Below the pieces are notes generated by a model that was not told the DNA's origin, searched no databases, and was given only the letters and a program-made list of their open reading frames with translations. From positions 144,195 through 208,194 of the forward strand of contig JAEQBH010002865.1 of NCBI GenBank assembly GCA_016808115.1: a stretch of 64,000 nucleotides of DNA, read 5' to 3'. This document shows positions 33,101 to 45,480 of this stretch, piece after piece; positions within the stretch are counted from its first letter, which is position 1, and every line of letters starts with the position of its first letter. This DNA comes from Tetrastigma voinierianum (Eukaryota; Streptophyta; Magnoliopsida; Vitales; Vitaceae). Position numbers and translations under genes: made by a program.

Positions 33101-34607
33101 TGATTAGTGCACCCAAAAAGTGCTATTTCGAAATAAGTATTTAAGATAGGTTTTGAGTGTTTTTTGCATACTAATCATATTAATTAAGCCGATTGACATG
33201 TGCAGGTCCGATTAGTACTACCGATTTTGTTTCGAGGTTGTTTTTGGTAGTTTTGCGTGTTTGTAAATCTTACTATCATATCGAGCCAGCATCGATATCG
33301 TATAATTTATGCCGAGTTCGTATGAATTCTCATTGATTTCATCAAGCCTAGGGTGAAGAAATAGCAAGCTGGAAGATGCAATGCAGGCTGGAGGATGCAG
33401 CATAAGGTTGGCAATTTCGCTATGGCATTGCGAAATTTTCAAGAACGAGTAGCGGGCCTTTCGCAACGATAGCGAAATTTTCGCCATATATAATTTGCCA
33501 TCATAGCGACTTTCACTATCATAGCTAAATTTTCACTTTCGCTATAGTTGAATTTTCGCTTATGATAGCTTAAATTCTGCCATCATAGTGAATTTTCTCT
33601 ATCATAGCGAAAATTACTGTGCATAGCGAAATTTCTGCATTCTGTTTTTGTGATCCAAACGACTCCGTTTTGTTTAATTCCTCTTTTTCCCTCAATGTAA
33701 TCATATTATTTAGGTTATTTTGGTATTTTCACATGTTTGTGGGGCTATATAAGCTAAGTGTTATGAACATTTTGTAACCTAACTATCTGACCAGCGCTTT
33801 ACATACACTTCGCTTTTGGTTCCCATTCTCTTCTCTCTCATCTTTCTTCATTTTCAGTTACCAAACACACCCCTTGAGGATGACAACTCAAAGGATGCTC
33901 GCTAAGCCTCAAAACCTTGGAAGCAGGAGGGTTGCTAGGGTTGGTTGGATGTTGGTTTCCAGTGTGTTCCTCTCGTTTTCATGAAGGTACTCGGGTATTT
34001 GTGTTTCAAACTTTCCAAACTAGGTTTAAATGCTATTTAATATATTTTATTTGGTCAATACTTGGCATGCTTTAAGGTTCAGTGTATTCTTAATGGTAGA
34101 TACACTGACATCCATTACATGTCCTTTACGAGCCATTGAAAGTAGGTTAAATGCTTTATTTTCAACTGCAAGAACATTAAATGCTCAGTAAATGCTATGG
34201 TTCAAATAGAAATGTTACTAAAGGTTGGTTTTTAAAGCTAAACAAAGATCCGATTTTGGAAACGACTATATGTCATTTGCCCTAATGCGAGGAAATAACC
34301 CGAGGACACCTCTACAACCCCCATTATATCAAACTAGTGACCCAAAACTTTACGTGTCTTTACAACTTATTTTAAACCCGCTTTCGCCAGCGAGGACAAC
34401 AACAACCACACTTTAATGCAACCAAAATCCAAACAAAGCCTCACCCATTTCCTGAATCATGATACATGTCATTTGTAAGACGAAACCCATCCCCGAAGTT
34501 CAATTCTAGAACCGCTATGGCATCGTTAAGAGCTTACCACGCAAGAAGAGGAAATTTTAGGATACAATGATGTTGATTCCTGATCATCCTATCGTGGCAT
34601 CGAATCA
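33101..34607 (+). mobile_element. solo-2: solo LTR of the Athila-B/C family
   Basis: This 1507-bp LTR starts TGATTAGTGCACCC and ends GGCATCGAATCA, with inverted terminal sequences (TGATT...AATCA). It matches the LTRs of Athila-B and Athila-C throughout: a palindromic TTTCGCTA array at 33380-33640, a TATA box at 33746 and the stem-loop at 33871. The flanks TTATT (33096) and ATATT (34608) agree at 4 of 5 positions, consistent with an aged target duplication. No internal region is present. It sits within LTR-D. Confidence 0.85.
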
Positions 34608-35695
34608 ATATTTATAGGCTCTGTCTTGGGACCCAAAAATGAGGGTGAGATCAAACGCTTCGAAAAGCCCATAAATTTTTTGCCCTAGTGTTGATGTCAT
34701 GGCAATGTATCGAACCTGCTATGTCGTGGGTTGAATTGAGTCATACATCAAAGTTTCGCAGCTCTGACCAATTACTCCGTCACGTCGCGGGCAATGTCGC
34801 GGCATGTCACTACATTGAAGTGATCCAATGTCATAAATCAATTTAGTGTTGTGCGACATTGTCGGCGTGACCTAATTCTAATGTCGCGCTAATGTCGCGA
34901 CATCGTAGATCTACGCTTATGATCATTTTGGGGCCTAATGTTACATCATAACTGATGTCGCCATTTATCTTTAATATTCCAACCGCCGCTTTGTGCCTAC
35001 GCCGCGACATCGATTTGTGACATCACGGGGCTGCGATGTCGCTGATATTACCGCCGTGGTCTTTCTTCCGCTTGCAAAGTCGCGCTCATGTCGCGAACAT
35101 TGCTTGGCGTCGCTGGCGCCGAAAATATCGCCATCGACAGTCGCGGAAGATGCGGCGGTTAGTCCATTAAGCCCAAACAACTTTGACTTGATATGATGTT
35201 GCGACATTGTTGATCTAATGTCGCGACATTGCAGGTTGAGGTCTCCGCGTTTAAGCTCGCCGAAGTCATACGCTAACTCGATGTCGCAACATTGACAGTT
35301 CGCGAAGGCGCGCGTGATGCCGCCATATCGGGTGATGTCGCGCATACTGGTAGCTTTATGCCTTCCCACTTCCAGCCGATGTTGCTGCAATGTCACGATT
35401 GAAGTGAGGTTGCGACACTTCCAGCACGGCGTTCAACATTGATCATCCAATGTCGCGATATTCACCAATGCCGTGAAGATGTCGCGGAAATTCTTGGGCG
35501 TATGTCGCGGTGGTACGTCGTGACATTGCCGCTTTGCCGCATAATGCCGATTTCCATTTCTTTTCCTTAATTTTTTGCACAACATATATATGGGTGAATG
35601 CTCCATGATTTAACATTAAATTGAGCTTTTAAGCCGCAAAAATTCATAGTAATCAGTTTAAAACAAATGAGTTTTGGACTCATCGCCTATGCACA
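34608..35695 (-). repeat. LTR-D, right part with GTCGCGAC array
   Basis: It continues LTR-D after solo-2. From 34690 to 35545 it carries many ATGTCGCGACATTG-like motifs and decay variants. Its right end, AATGAGTTTTGGACTCATCGCC (35665-35690), matches the right end of LTR-C, so both belong to one LTR family. Frames here (for example 34971-35396) arise from the repeats and are not genes. Confidence 0.55.
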
Positions 35696-35734
35696 AAGTT
35701 AAAGTCACCTTAGCTCGAGAGAAGTTTTCATGTA

Positions 35735-36370
35735 GAAGATCAAGATATTTGCTCGGGGCAATTCCCACCCCATCGTTTTGAAAAATGGACCATAATTCAT
35801 TAGCAAGCCTTTCCAGCAATTCTGTACTGAGTATGGGATAAAAAATGTCTACTCTACATCGAGGTATCCCTAACCGAGGTCACAAACAAAATTTTACTAG
35901 GCTATCTGAAGAGACGATTGACAACAACAAAAGGAAAGTGGGTAGATGAACTACCTATTGCACTCTAGGCTTATCGAACCACTCCGAGACAACCTCCAGG
36001 GGAAACCCCGTATGCCCTTGCATTCAGAGCCGAAACAATGATTCTCCTTGCTGATTACTGGCTGACACTGGCGCACTAGTGACACTAAGCCTCTGCCTCG
36101 GACGAGCTTAGAGAGAAACGAGATCAAGAATATATGGGTCACGAGGTTCACCACGAGATTTTCACCGAGGGAGAAAACTTCTGCCATGAGCTTTAAAAAG
36201 GGATCTTGTCCTACAATGAACTTTTGACAAGGGCAAGTTGAAGCTAATTGGGAGGGGCCCTTCATAATTGATGATGAAGGATCTAAGGGTATGACATGTA
36301 ATATGTTTTTCAGAACAGCAGATGGAGACTCGTCACGGAACCCAGCCCATTTAAAGAAGTATTTCATTGG
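35735..36370 (+). pseudogene. Tat-type integrase fragment
   Basis: The plus strand encodes, over several frames, the second half of a Tat-lineage Ty3 integrase. A Pro-Phe-Gln-Gln-Phe-Cys-Thr-Glu-Tyr-Gly-Ile-Lys-Asn segment lies at about 35805. It is followed by a Lys-Gly-Lys-Trp-Val-Asp-Glu-Leu-Pro piece and Ala-Tyr-Arg-Thr-Thr-Pro-Arg with Gly-Glu-Thr-Pro-Tyr. The C-terminal part has Ala-Asn-Trp-Glu-Gly-Pro-Phe and an Ala-His-Leu-Lys-Lys-Tyr-Phe end near 36360. The residue before Asn-Gly-Pro, where the second catalytic Asp is expected, reads Lys. The 5' part is missing, cut off at LTR-D. Confidence 0.8.
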
Positions 36371-38321
36371 AGTTCCATTATTATGAGATGTTGTGGTTAT
36401 TGAATGAATGGAAGTTGCATTTGTCTCTAGTCTAAATAAGATGATTCTTTCCTAATTTGGTGGGATGAATATTACTCATTTTTATGAATGATTGAAGTAT
36501 TTCCATTATTATAGAGATGCTTCGAGATGGTTGTTTCTCTATTCACATACGGTAACATTTCCATTTTTATATGAGATGCTTCGAGATGAGCCATTTACAT
36601 ATGAATGTGATTCTCCATTTTTATGAGATGACCGTTTCTCCAATTTTTATGAGGCAACTATTTATCTATAGCGATGATGGACTCAGACTCGGCCAAAGAT
36701 AGGAGCTACTGTGGTCCTCGCCTCGACCATATACAAATATCAAGTCTCCTAGACTCGAGCACAAGTGCCCAACAATACTTATACTTTCAATGAGTTGATT
36801 ATTTTAATGCCTTAGAGCGCTAACTCCTCGAGCGGTCTTTGATCTCAAGCATCATGAGTACCCCACAGCAAATGTGGTTTAAAAACAAAAAAATGTATGT
36901 AATGTAGCATAAGCTTCAAAAAGATATTACCTCCGCGAAGCAAGAAGAATGCTATACAAACTACCTTCGGCTAGTTAAAGTACAATCTAAGAGGGAGGAG
37001 GTCCTGGAAGGTCAGTTACAATGGTCAGAAAACTGGCTTTAAAATAATATTAACGGGCTTCGTTGATCTCCTCGCCCTCGCTTCAAAAGCGCCCCTACCC
37101 ATTGGCAATTTAGTAGAACCCGAAGCCTCAGATTTCGTGACACATGCTTCGGCAAAGTGGTCTGGGGATTGCATGTAGCTCAAGGCAATCATCGCAGGAA
37201 GACTCACCCGTGCTCTTCAGACCACAAAAGAAGGTTTCTGGGGCCAAATCCAAGGTTTTTCTGCTCCTTCTCAGATAGTTTAATTTAGTAGCCTAGCTTT
37301 ATAATGCCACTCATACAGCCTAGCACTGGTCATGTAAGAGCCCGCAGCCCGCTAGCACTCCACACCTTCTCGTGTTGTAAAAAGTGCCCTCGCCTTCTAT
37401 CTCCGCCGAGTGAGCGGTCATGGCAAATTCGACTTTAGGTTGATGAGGCACCGAAGCCCTCTACTTCCTGGGCAAGCATGGTGGACTTACACAATTTCAC
37501 CACATTTTCTGAAGATTCCTTATCTCTACCTAGCTTGCACTTGCTTCACCTCGATTGAAAAAGTGGTGCGCTCTTTTACAAGATTAACCCACTTCAGTCA
37601 AGCTTCCTTTCAATCTTTCTCCAACTAAGGGACTCGAGACTCCGCTTGTACCTTCTTATACATTTCTTGGGCCCCCTCCCTCAAGTGAGGCATGCAACTT
37701 AGTTGATGTTATCGAAAGGTCGATTATGCTGCCATGTATGCACCAAAAATGCTCATATACAAATAAAATATCTGCAAGGTCAAAAATCGAGGGCTGAACT
37801 GAACAAAAAATATAAGGGTGGCGCCTTACTAACGCTGCCATCTGGATGAGGGTTGATTCCCCTAAGAGGTTATGCACTTTCTTTATTGCCTCCTTCCCAT
37901 ACACAGCTCCTAAATAGGAGATAATCTCTTCGTCTAAATCATTTAGCAAGGGCTCCTCGAACAACAAGAGGTCCGCCATAAGTGCCTCGAGAAAGGGAGG
38001 CGATGCGTGTTTCTCCGTGGTCAATCCATTACGGGGGCGCACCTGCTGCAGGCCACTACCTTACCTTTCCTCTTTCCACCAATTGCGATACTTCGGGAGT
38101 GGCAGCCCACCACTCGACTATCTTATCCCTCCCCAAGGGTGAGGGGAGGAGGCATTCTTCTCGGCCCTCATTCGAAAGCCTGCCACAAGATTGCATGGGA
38201 GGTCGGCACTCCTCTCTATGCCCCTCGGGGGATGCCAAAGTGGTCTAAGCTTCGTCCCTTGGACGTGGAATGACAACTCTTCCCCCAAACCCAAGCAAAT
38301 CCTTTGTGGACCGCCCGTCCC
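36371..38321 (+). other. Tat-type 3' untranslated region with possible antisense ORF
   Basis: This follows the Tat integrase with no LTR. Repeated TCCATTTTTATGAGATG-like phrases occupy 36480-36650, and the sequence becomes GC-richer from 37300. Tat elements often carry a long non-coding spacer here, sometimes with an antisense frame, which would fit 37656-38042. The stretch ends where the chromo-B LTR begins. Confidence 0.5.
37656..38042 (-). pseudogene. Candidate antisense ORF of Tat element (unknown function)
   Basis: An open 128-residue frame runs opposite to the Tat pol. It looks protein-like: an acidic, leucine-rich helical middle (Leu-Leu-Phe-Glu-Glu-Pro-Leu-Leu-Asn-Asp-Leu-Asp-Glu-Glu) and a later Ala-Asp-Ile-Leu-Phe-Val-Tyr-Glu-His-Phe-Trp segment. 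I recognise no domain. Downstream minus-strand frames (to 37400) continue with charged, coiled-coil-like sequence but with stops. Several Tat lineages carry an extra antisense ORF of unknown role, and the position fits. It could also be a chance frame. Confidence 0.35.
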
Positions 38322-38326
38322 GGCTT

Positions 38327-40185
38327 TGACACCCATCGCCTCATCCCCCACCTAAGCGGGACGAGGACGCCTACACAAGACTAGACTTAATCTAATTTTT
38401 TGATATTAGTGAGCCCATTTCAATCATATAAATCATAATGACATAACTTGTAATACTATCACCGTAGTGGTGTTTAAATTGTCCTTTACATATATCGAGT
38501 CCCATTTACTCAGCACTACACAAGTTCCACTATTACCAAAATATTAAATTTACATTACAAAACAAAATCATGGACCTAAGCATCGAAAAGATTCTTGTAC
38601 GTCAGGTTGGTCCTAGTCAATGCGGTGAGGTCTCTTAAGACCTTCAAGACTACATGGATGAAACACCTGCTAAGCTTATAGCTTAGTGGAAAAACAGATA
38701 ATATATATGACCACTTATAGTGGTCCTCAATTACAATATACATATAACATAATTCATATATAAGAGTTTTCACATCTTCCGTAGAAGTACATAACATAAA
38801 TCTTGTAATGTGGTTGGCATCCTGTAGGTACATTACGTAAACGTAACCGATTACTTTAATTTCATATCTCATACTATTCATGTACACAACATATAAGTAT
38901 TTTCTTGCATCGACCAGTAATAATGAATGAGAGGGATACAACACAATAGGTACCTAAAGGTATGGTACAAGATTAAATGTGAGGTGCCAAGCTCAAGACG
39001 CGTCTGGTCCAATACGATGTAGATGTCAGAGCACAATGTAGAAGTGTCAGAGACCGATAGAGAGTGTTGTCACACTAATAAGAGAGTGTTGAAGCACTAA
39101 ATAGAGAGTGTTGTCACACTAATAAGAGGTGCCTATTCAGTCACTATTCGGCCCTGGGTTGCATACAATTATAGCATGCGGTTTCGTAGCATTTTATTTT
39201 TCTTTCCCCTCATCTCAGATTTATATAACACATGCAAATAAGTGCGGAAAACAGTCTACCCGTAAACAAGATCGCGAGGTGACATATAATCCTCAGATAC
39301 ATATATGGACCCTTTTATTCACTTGTTAGGATCCTACATTATTCCAATTGATGATTACGAGAATTAATCGAAGAAAGGAAACAACAAAAATAGGATCAGA
39401 GGTCACTTGTGCGAAGACATTCAAGGTGAAGCAACCTTCACCGAGGCAGGCGCAGGAGACCAGAAATTTTGGCGCTCGCCCGCCCAGCAAACTCGACCTT
39501 GCTTAGGCGAAGCAAGATCGGGACTTGTATATAAATTGGGGCTTTTTGCTCTCTTTCACTAGAAATTTCCAACCAAAACAAAACAACCTCAATCAACTTC
39601 AAATTCCAACTCAAACCAACCAAAAACATTTTTATTAGGATTTTTCCTACACAAACCTAAACAAGGAGGGATTTGTGATAGCTTCCATACAAAAGTTCCA
39701 TACTAAGAAATATGAGAGTTTCAAACATGGATTTCTTGAACTTCCCAACCAAGCTTCCTTTCTTCTTACTTATACAAGGATAGATCTCCAAAAGATGGAG
39801 AGAAATCACCAAAAATGGCTTTTCTCCCTCAATCGTAGCCTTAGCTCTCCAAACACCAAAATGAAATATTTTTCCTTATCTCAGAAGGCCATGTTTGGCT
39901 TTAAGCCAATTTGGTCCTAATTTTCTCTCTTTGCATTTTAGTCCTTATTCATTATTTATTTTGCAAATCATCTTATCAATATTCTACTTTATCATATAAC
40001 CTTTTAGCTTAATGTCTCTTAAGTCCCTAATTTAACATTTTACCATTATCACCTTTGCTTCTTTACTAATTCCGGTTATATCCTTTTTCCCACTTAGCAC
40101 TTAAGTTTTTGACAAATACAAATTTAACTTATATTATACCCTAAACATGCCATAAAACTACTAGGGTATAATTTAGGGTGTTACA
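38327..40185 (-). repeat. chromo-B 3' LTR
   Basis: Read on the minus strand it begins TGTAACACCCTAAATTATACC next to the polypurine tract and ends GGGTGTCA at 38327. It is 1859 bp and of the same family as solo-1, but without the large GTACC minisatellite. It holds a smaller repeat, GAGAGTGTTGTCACACTAAT, at 39058-39130. Long frames inside (such as 38576-38944) are not genes. Confidence 0.85.
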
Positions 40186-40200
40186 ACTCTCCCCCCCTTA
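40186..40200 (-). promoter_or_regulatory. Polypurine tract of chromo-B
   Basis: ACTCTCCCCCCCTTA on the plus strand, read on the minus strand as a G-rich purine run, abuts the LTR. It is followed by the TTTCGAGGAC-type 3' end common to Tekay elements. Confidence 0.9.
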
Positions 40201-40540
40201 AAAGAATTTTGTCCTCGAAATTAATACCGCATCGGGAAGGTTGCATGTATTATGGCTTTCATACAACAAATTTCTTTTCGATTCATGGACATTTGGTGCA
40301 CATGATATGTTCTTATAATAGAGACCTACATCTCCTTCTATAGAATAGTCGGTTTTATCTCCATTTCGACTAATCGTACCCTTTGTCAGAATCCTGACAT
40401 CACGGCATCTATTATAATATGTTTCAAATCATAACTCTTAATTGAGCTAACAAGGCTCCATTAGATGTAACTCATGCACACAAGCCTCAAGGAAAACAAA
40501 TACTGTTTTTCTACTTAAGGCATTCACACCACATTGCCTT
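40201..40540 (-). pseudogene. chromo-B RNase H end and integrase start, core deleted
   Basis: On the minus strand, from right to left, this begins with Asn-Ala-Leu-Ser-Arg-Lys, the end of RNase H (about 40505-40530). It runs through a Lys-Arg-Asn-Leu-Leu-Tyr-Glu-Ser-His-Asn stretch of the integrase zinc region (about 40260-40320), then directly into the 3' terminal sequence at about 40240. The catalytic core, C-terminal domain and chromodomain are absent. Stops occur within the RNase H-integrase linker. Confidence 0.7.
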
Positions 40541-42059
40541 TGATTCGTGTCATGGTAGGGGTGATCAATCAACAATATTTTGTTTCCTATAAATTCCTCA
40601 TACCGCCGTAGTCAAGCTACTACAAGATAGCCGGTCTGTGGTCGAACATCAGGATGGGTTTTCATCCCACGAATGACTGCATCAATGCTTGGAAAATGGT
40701 GAGACTTTTGTTTGATTTTTGATTTGCTAAAACAATGAGGTTGATTGTTCATTGGTTAACCTGTTATGGCTTAAAAATGAAGTGTGAATGGTAACTTAAA
40801 GGCTCGGGTCATCACTTGATAATATGAGGCTATTAAAGTGTCCTCGGTTATTTCGCATTAGGCAAAATAACATATAGTCAAAGCCCAAACCGATCTTTGT
40901 TTAGCTATGAAAACCTAACCCTAGAACTACACTTATTTGAGTCTTAATCAAATACTAAGATTCATTGTCCCAGCCACTTGAAACCCTGAAGATTTAACCT
41001 CCGCTCCATGGCTCAGAATGACATTCAAAGAATGTCACAGACCTAACATTAAGAATGCACTGAACCCTAAAGCATGGCAAGTATTGACCAAATAACGACA
41101 TTAAATGGCATTAAACTCTAGCTTGAAAATACGAACCATAAATGCAAAGACTAAGATCATTTAAAGCATGAGGACAACTTGCGTGAGTCTCCAAAACCAA
41201 AGCTAGCAACCCTCCTCTTCATACAGGAGGCCTAGCTAAGCATCCTTGAGTTGTCATCCTCAAGGTGTGTTTTAAGTAGCCTAGAAAATGAGAGAGAAGA
41301 GAGCAAAATAAGTATCTAAATGAAAAGCCGGGGAAATCAGATAATGGAAGTTAGTTACAAAGTTGTAGGTGGGGCCTATATAGCCAACCCCAAGGTGTGA
41401 AATGAAAAAATTGCCTAAAATATGAAATTACAATAGGGGCTACATGGTAATTTATCAAAACGTAGTCGTTTGGAATCAAAAGTACCAAAATCACAGGACA
41501 GCCATTTTCGCTATGCATCAGACCTTTGCTAAAGATAGCTGGTGGTTTCTCGCTAGCCTACGAAATTTGAGCAAGAGATAATGAATCGAGAAATTTCTCT
41601 ATGAACAGTAACTTTCGCTTAGGTTAGCTAAATCTCGTTTGATTATTAAAAATTTCGCTTAGGTTTGCGAAATTTTCGCTTGATTTAAATTTTCGCAATC
41701 CCAAATAAATTTTCGCAATCATAGCTAAAAACTCGGCCTTGCCCGCTTCCCGCTTTGCTATCGTATCACTTCCCGCACTTTTTATTCATCACTTTGCCTT
41801 CAGATTTCTTCAACTCATCTCTTGACATTTCATCGCTCGCCTTGGTGAAATTACCGAGGATTCTCAAAGATTCAAGACCAATACAGCTGTTTGTTGATTG
41901 GAAGTTCCCAAGACCCGCAAAACTACCCAAAACTATCTCAAAACAAATCGAAGCGCTTAAGTGGGATACGACATGACAATTGGCTTAATCCATATGATTA
42001 GTGTGCGTGCTACCAAAACCTATCTTGAATAGGGCTCAAAATGTTCTCGGCACTAATCA
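40541..42059 (-). repeat. Athila-B 3' LTR
   Basis: It runs from TGATTCGTGTCATGG to GGCACTAATCA, 1519 bp. It includes the palindromic array at 41505-41745 and the conserved stem-loop at 41244-41265. It matches solo-2 and the Athila-C LTRs in reverse. Confidence 0.88.
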
Positions 42060-43329
42060 CACCCCAACCGACATGTTGCTGGGGTCCCTTAGCAATGCTA
42101 AAACAAAAGGTTACGATGTCGGGGTGGCTATTACAAAAGTGGATATGGTTCAAAAAAGTGTATACAAATAGTTTTACTCCTTTAAAATGAACAATTTACA
42201 CCCTGCTCAAAACCATCATGAAGAACAAACCATATAAGAACAAGTTTTAGTGGCAACATCGACCCAAGGAAGTCAACTCAATCTCCACCAAAATCTAATT
42301 GTTCTTAAGGTAACCAGTTTGAGCCAATAAATTGCAAAGCTATTCCCTTCCCTCAACCTAGCTATTGCCATGGCCTTAAACTGTCGACCAACCTAAATAG
42401 AATTAGCTACACTCTTATTTCTTTATTTGATTACATTGTAGGGTGCAATGCTTAACAACTCGACTTCACCAAAGTCCGTGTAACGGGGGTCCACCGATGA
42501 CTCCCAACCAATTAAGGTTTAGGGCATCAAGCCAAAAGGATCAACTGACCACAAACTCTACAGGCTTCACCCCGGACTCCGAATGACTTCGAGAATTAAG
42601 CACCTACAACACGTTAAACTCTACCTATTCACCCGTGTAGCGAACACTAAGTCGGTGACTCCCAACCAATTAAGGCTTAGGGCATCGGGCTTTAAAGGCT
42701 TTCACCATATACCCCTCGGACCGTGTTCGGGTTTCAAGGCAAAGTGACAAGACTTTTATTTTTCTTTTTCTTTTTGCTTTTTCTTTTCTTTTTCTTTTCC
42801 TTTTTGGAAGACTACATTGGTCTTCATACTTGGGTAACACAAACCTATTATGGGTCGTAAACAGTCTAAGGCCACAGAAGGTGGAAAGAGGTGCATGAAG
42901 TCCTCAAACCTATCGTACAATTTGGTGTAAAAGTGTGTAGAATTAGCTAAAGGGGAATGTTCAAGGCTGAATATGCTGGAACTTCAATTGATCAAAAACT
43001 AAATCATGCATGGAATTGTTCTATCATCAAGGTAATGTATTTGGTTTCAATTTTTCAATTGCGCAAGAGAAGATACAAAATTGAGACACAAAAGTGATTT
43101 TCAAAAGTGTAGTAAATCAGAATAATGCTATAAAGCTTTCTTTGATATAACCAAAATGGCTAATACATGATTAATATACAACATAATGAAAGTATCACTG
43201 CCTACTATTGGCTAATACAATAATCCCATACAAAATGAGTATGCGCTGATAAATAAACCGCACAAAAACATGATAGAAGACACTTAGCTCTAACTTTCCT
43301 CCCAACCAAAAGTATAAACACGTCTCAGC
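42060..43329 (-). other. Athila-B 3' spacer with polypurine tract
   Basis: The G-rich polypurine tract (CACCCCAACC on the plus strand) adjoins the LTR. The spacer matches 57230-58428 of Athila-C in reverse, including a long pyrimidine run (42755-42815, purine on the coding strand) and a pair of direct repeats near 42500 and 42655. It has no coding potential. Confidence 0.75.
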
Positions 43330-45223
43330 CGATGGAAAGCTAGAGAAAAGGAGGTGACCACCCCACTCGCGGTGGTGGTGGATCCGGTTGCGCTGCCGCT
43401 AACATGCCCAAGGAGGCTGCCGCTAAGGATCGATCTCATGTGTGTGCTCAAAGTGAGACCGAGGTGACTATGATACGGCGGAGCATGGTATGACAATGCT
43501 TCAGTGGTCTCGCCGGGCCAATCTCCTGTCCCGTGATGCCCCTGTGGTAGTAAAGGAGCGAACAGATCGCATCCGCACGCAGCGAGCTCTCTCTACTGAC
43601 ATGAACATGCCTGCAGAATGTCAGTGGTCAGACATGAAGGGCCTGGAGGTCAGCTGTGTGGCCGCGGGGTCGGGCTGGGAGGCGGAGGAGGGAGGAGATT
43701 CGAGGAGATGAATCTCGCACCGGGCTCTCGCCACATCTACCTCCGCCGGAACAGGATCACCGGGGTCCTCGCTACTCATCCGGTACCTCCTCCCGGGTCT
43801 CGAGGAGAAAAGAGATCGGCATAACTGGGTGGATCACCCAATGATGACCCGAGGGCGTGATCCTCCTCTCGATACGGCTCCTCCAGAACCCAGATGCTCC
43901 AAGACCGCCTCAAGAACGTGACATCAATGTTGCAACCTCACTCGAGCCAGGCCCTTCTCAGTGGACCCATCTCGAAGTGCAACACGCCATGACCAACCTG
44001 TAGGATCGAACTCGTACTCTAAGATCCCGCACAGTATTCTCGAGTACGGCTCCTCATACTGCAATGAGGCCGCAACAGAACAAGCCAGTCCTGAGCTGTG
44101 TGGTCCACCAAAGCATATGAGGCGGGAGCTACCGAAGACACGGTCCCCGCATAGCATCTCAGCCAGACAAATAACCATCTCCCTCTGTGATGGCTATGGC
44201 CAATCCCGATATCCTCCAAATGGGTTAGCTCACGGGCAAAGCCCATCATAGCTTGAGATGTCCGCCCAGAGCACTCCCTGGCCATCATCAATAGTGAATC
44301 GGAGCCCAAATTTGATTCTAAGACTTCGGAAGCCGCGGAGTGGTAGAACTCAAGCACCGGGGATAGTAGAACCGCTCGGGTGTCATGAATCCAGCAGAGT
44401 GACGCGATAAGTCGCATGGAGTCTCTTAACCGGGTCAGCCGTCACGGGTGCATATCAGAGAATGACTCCCGGAAGCCCCCGGCGTGGAGCCCTACGTCTC
44501 TCGGAATCGGGTCCCACCGAACAATGGTCATCGATCCGGTTTGCAGATGGGATTGTGGGCGACAGCTCTCCTCCGTCGCCGCGGGCTGGGTGACGGTCGA
44601 GGTCAGATGACGAGACTCCCCGGCCCGATTTCGGGCTCGCCGAGGGCCGGGCCCTCCTGGATCGTCTCTGAGGCACCGGGGACGGGGCCCGGGGTCCCAT
44701 CCTAGTCTGATATCTCCTGAACTCCCGAGGCCTCCGAACTCGTAATCGGGCCTCGCTCCCTCCGCCAGAGTGCTAAATCTAAATCCGGCTGAACCAATTT
44801 CTAGTACGCACCATGTCCGGTGAGTCGAGAGCCCATGTGCGTGGCTCACGGGCCGGGAGTGGTAGTGCACTGTGCTCACACTCAAGTCTACCGTGGCTCA
44901 CGAACAAAGCAAAGCAATGGTTGGCAGCCGCACGGCCGGGCGCTGGTCTCCGCAGCTGGCAAAGCAGGGAATGGGCGGCACCAAAGTGGCACGACTAATG
45001 GAGTTGACGCAAGGCACGAACAGGGTGGCTCAGCTGCTGGGGCTCACGGCAACGGTGGCTCCGGGCTTGGCGCACGCGGTCCCAAGCAAAGGCGCAAGAT
45101 CGGTGCGTGGTGCTACACGTGCGCACCATTGGGGTGGGGGCCAAGGTGTTACCACGCAATCGAGGCCCTGCTGTGGAGGAGGGGCAGGAATGGAATGAAG
45201 ATGCATCGCCACCTCCCCCTTTC
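43330..45223 (-). other. GC-rich block of unknown origin, remnant ORF in env-like position
   Basis: About 1.9 kb of very GC- and CpG-rich sequence sits in otherwise AT-rich DNA. On the element's coding strand it starts about 10 nt after a TATA box (TATAAA, 45224-45229). Open stretches on that strand (45212-45030, 44885-44442, 44417-44019, 43496-43290) follow one another in changing frames, which suggests one decayed ORF. I recognise no domain. Athila elements often have an extra or env-like ORF between integrase and the 3' LTR, which fits the location; a captured host gene fragment is the alternative. Athila-C has nothing comparable. Confidence 0.6.
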
Positions 45224-45229
45224 TTTATA
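45224..45229 (-). promoter_or_regulatory. Candidate internal TATA box
   Basis: TATAAA on the minus strand lies between an AT-rich leader and the GC-rich block. It could drive a separate transcript of the block. Confidence 0.35.
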
Positions 45230-45480
45230 AGGCCAGATAGGTAGCCGAATAGCCAGAATGGGCCAATTTCGCTACACATGGAATCCCTACCAAACTGACT
45301 TCACTGAAATAATAATTTTCATTTAGGCAGTCAAAAATGAAATAAAAAAAATCAAAAATTATTATTTTAACATATATCTACTAATTAAAATAAAATAAAA
45401 TAAAGACAAAATTACTAAAAAGGAAAGTTACTAAAAATAGCATACTATGAAAATTGACCAATTTAAAGCAAAAATAAAAA
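45230..45480 (-). other. AT-rich leader between Athila-B protease and GC-rich block
   Basis: Strongly AT-rich with long A and T runs and no coding potential. This is where RT, RNase H and integrase would be expected, so the deletion junction lies in or next to it. Confidence 0.5.

Noticed and set aside
34971..35396. 141-codon minus-strand frame
   Set aside because: Within LTR-D GTCGCGAC motifs, where GC-rich repeats lower the stop frequency.
38576..38944. 122-codon minus-strand frame with Met/Tyr-rich composition
   Set aside because: Lies wholly inside the chromo-B LTR and has no counterpart in the related solo-1.
44442..44885. 147-codon minus-strand frame treated as a separate gene
   Set aside because: High GC makes stops rare and several frames on both strands are open here. 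It is described only as part of the GC-rich block.
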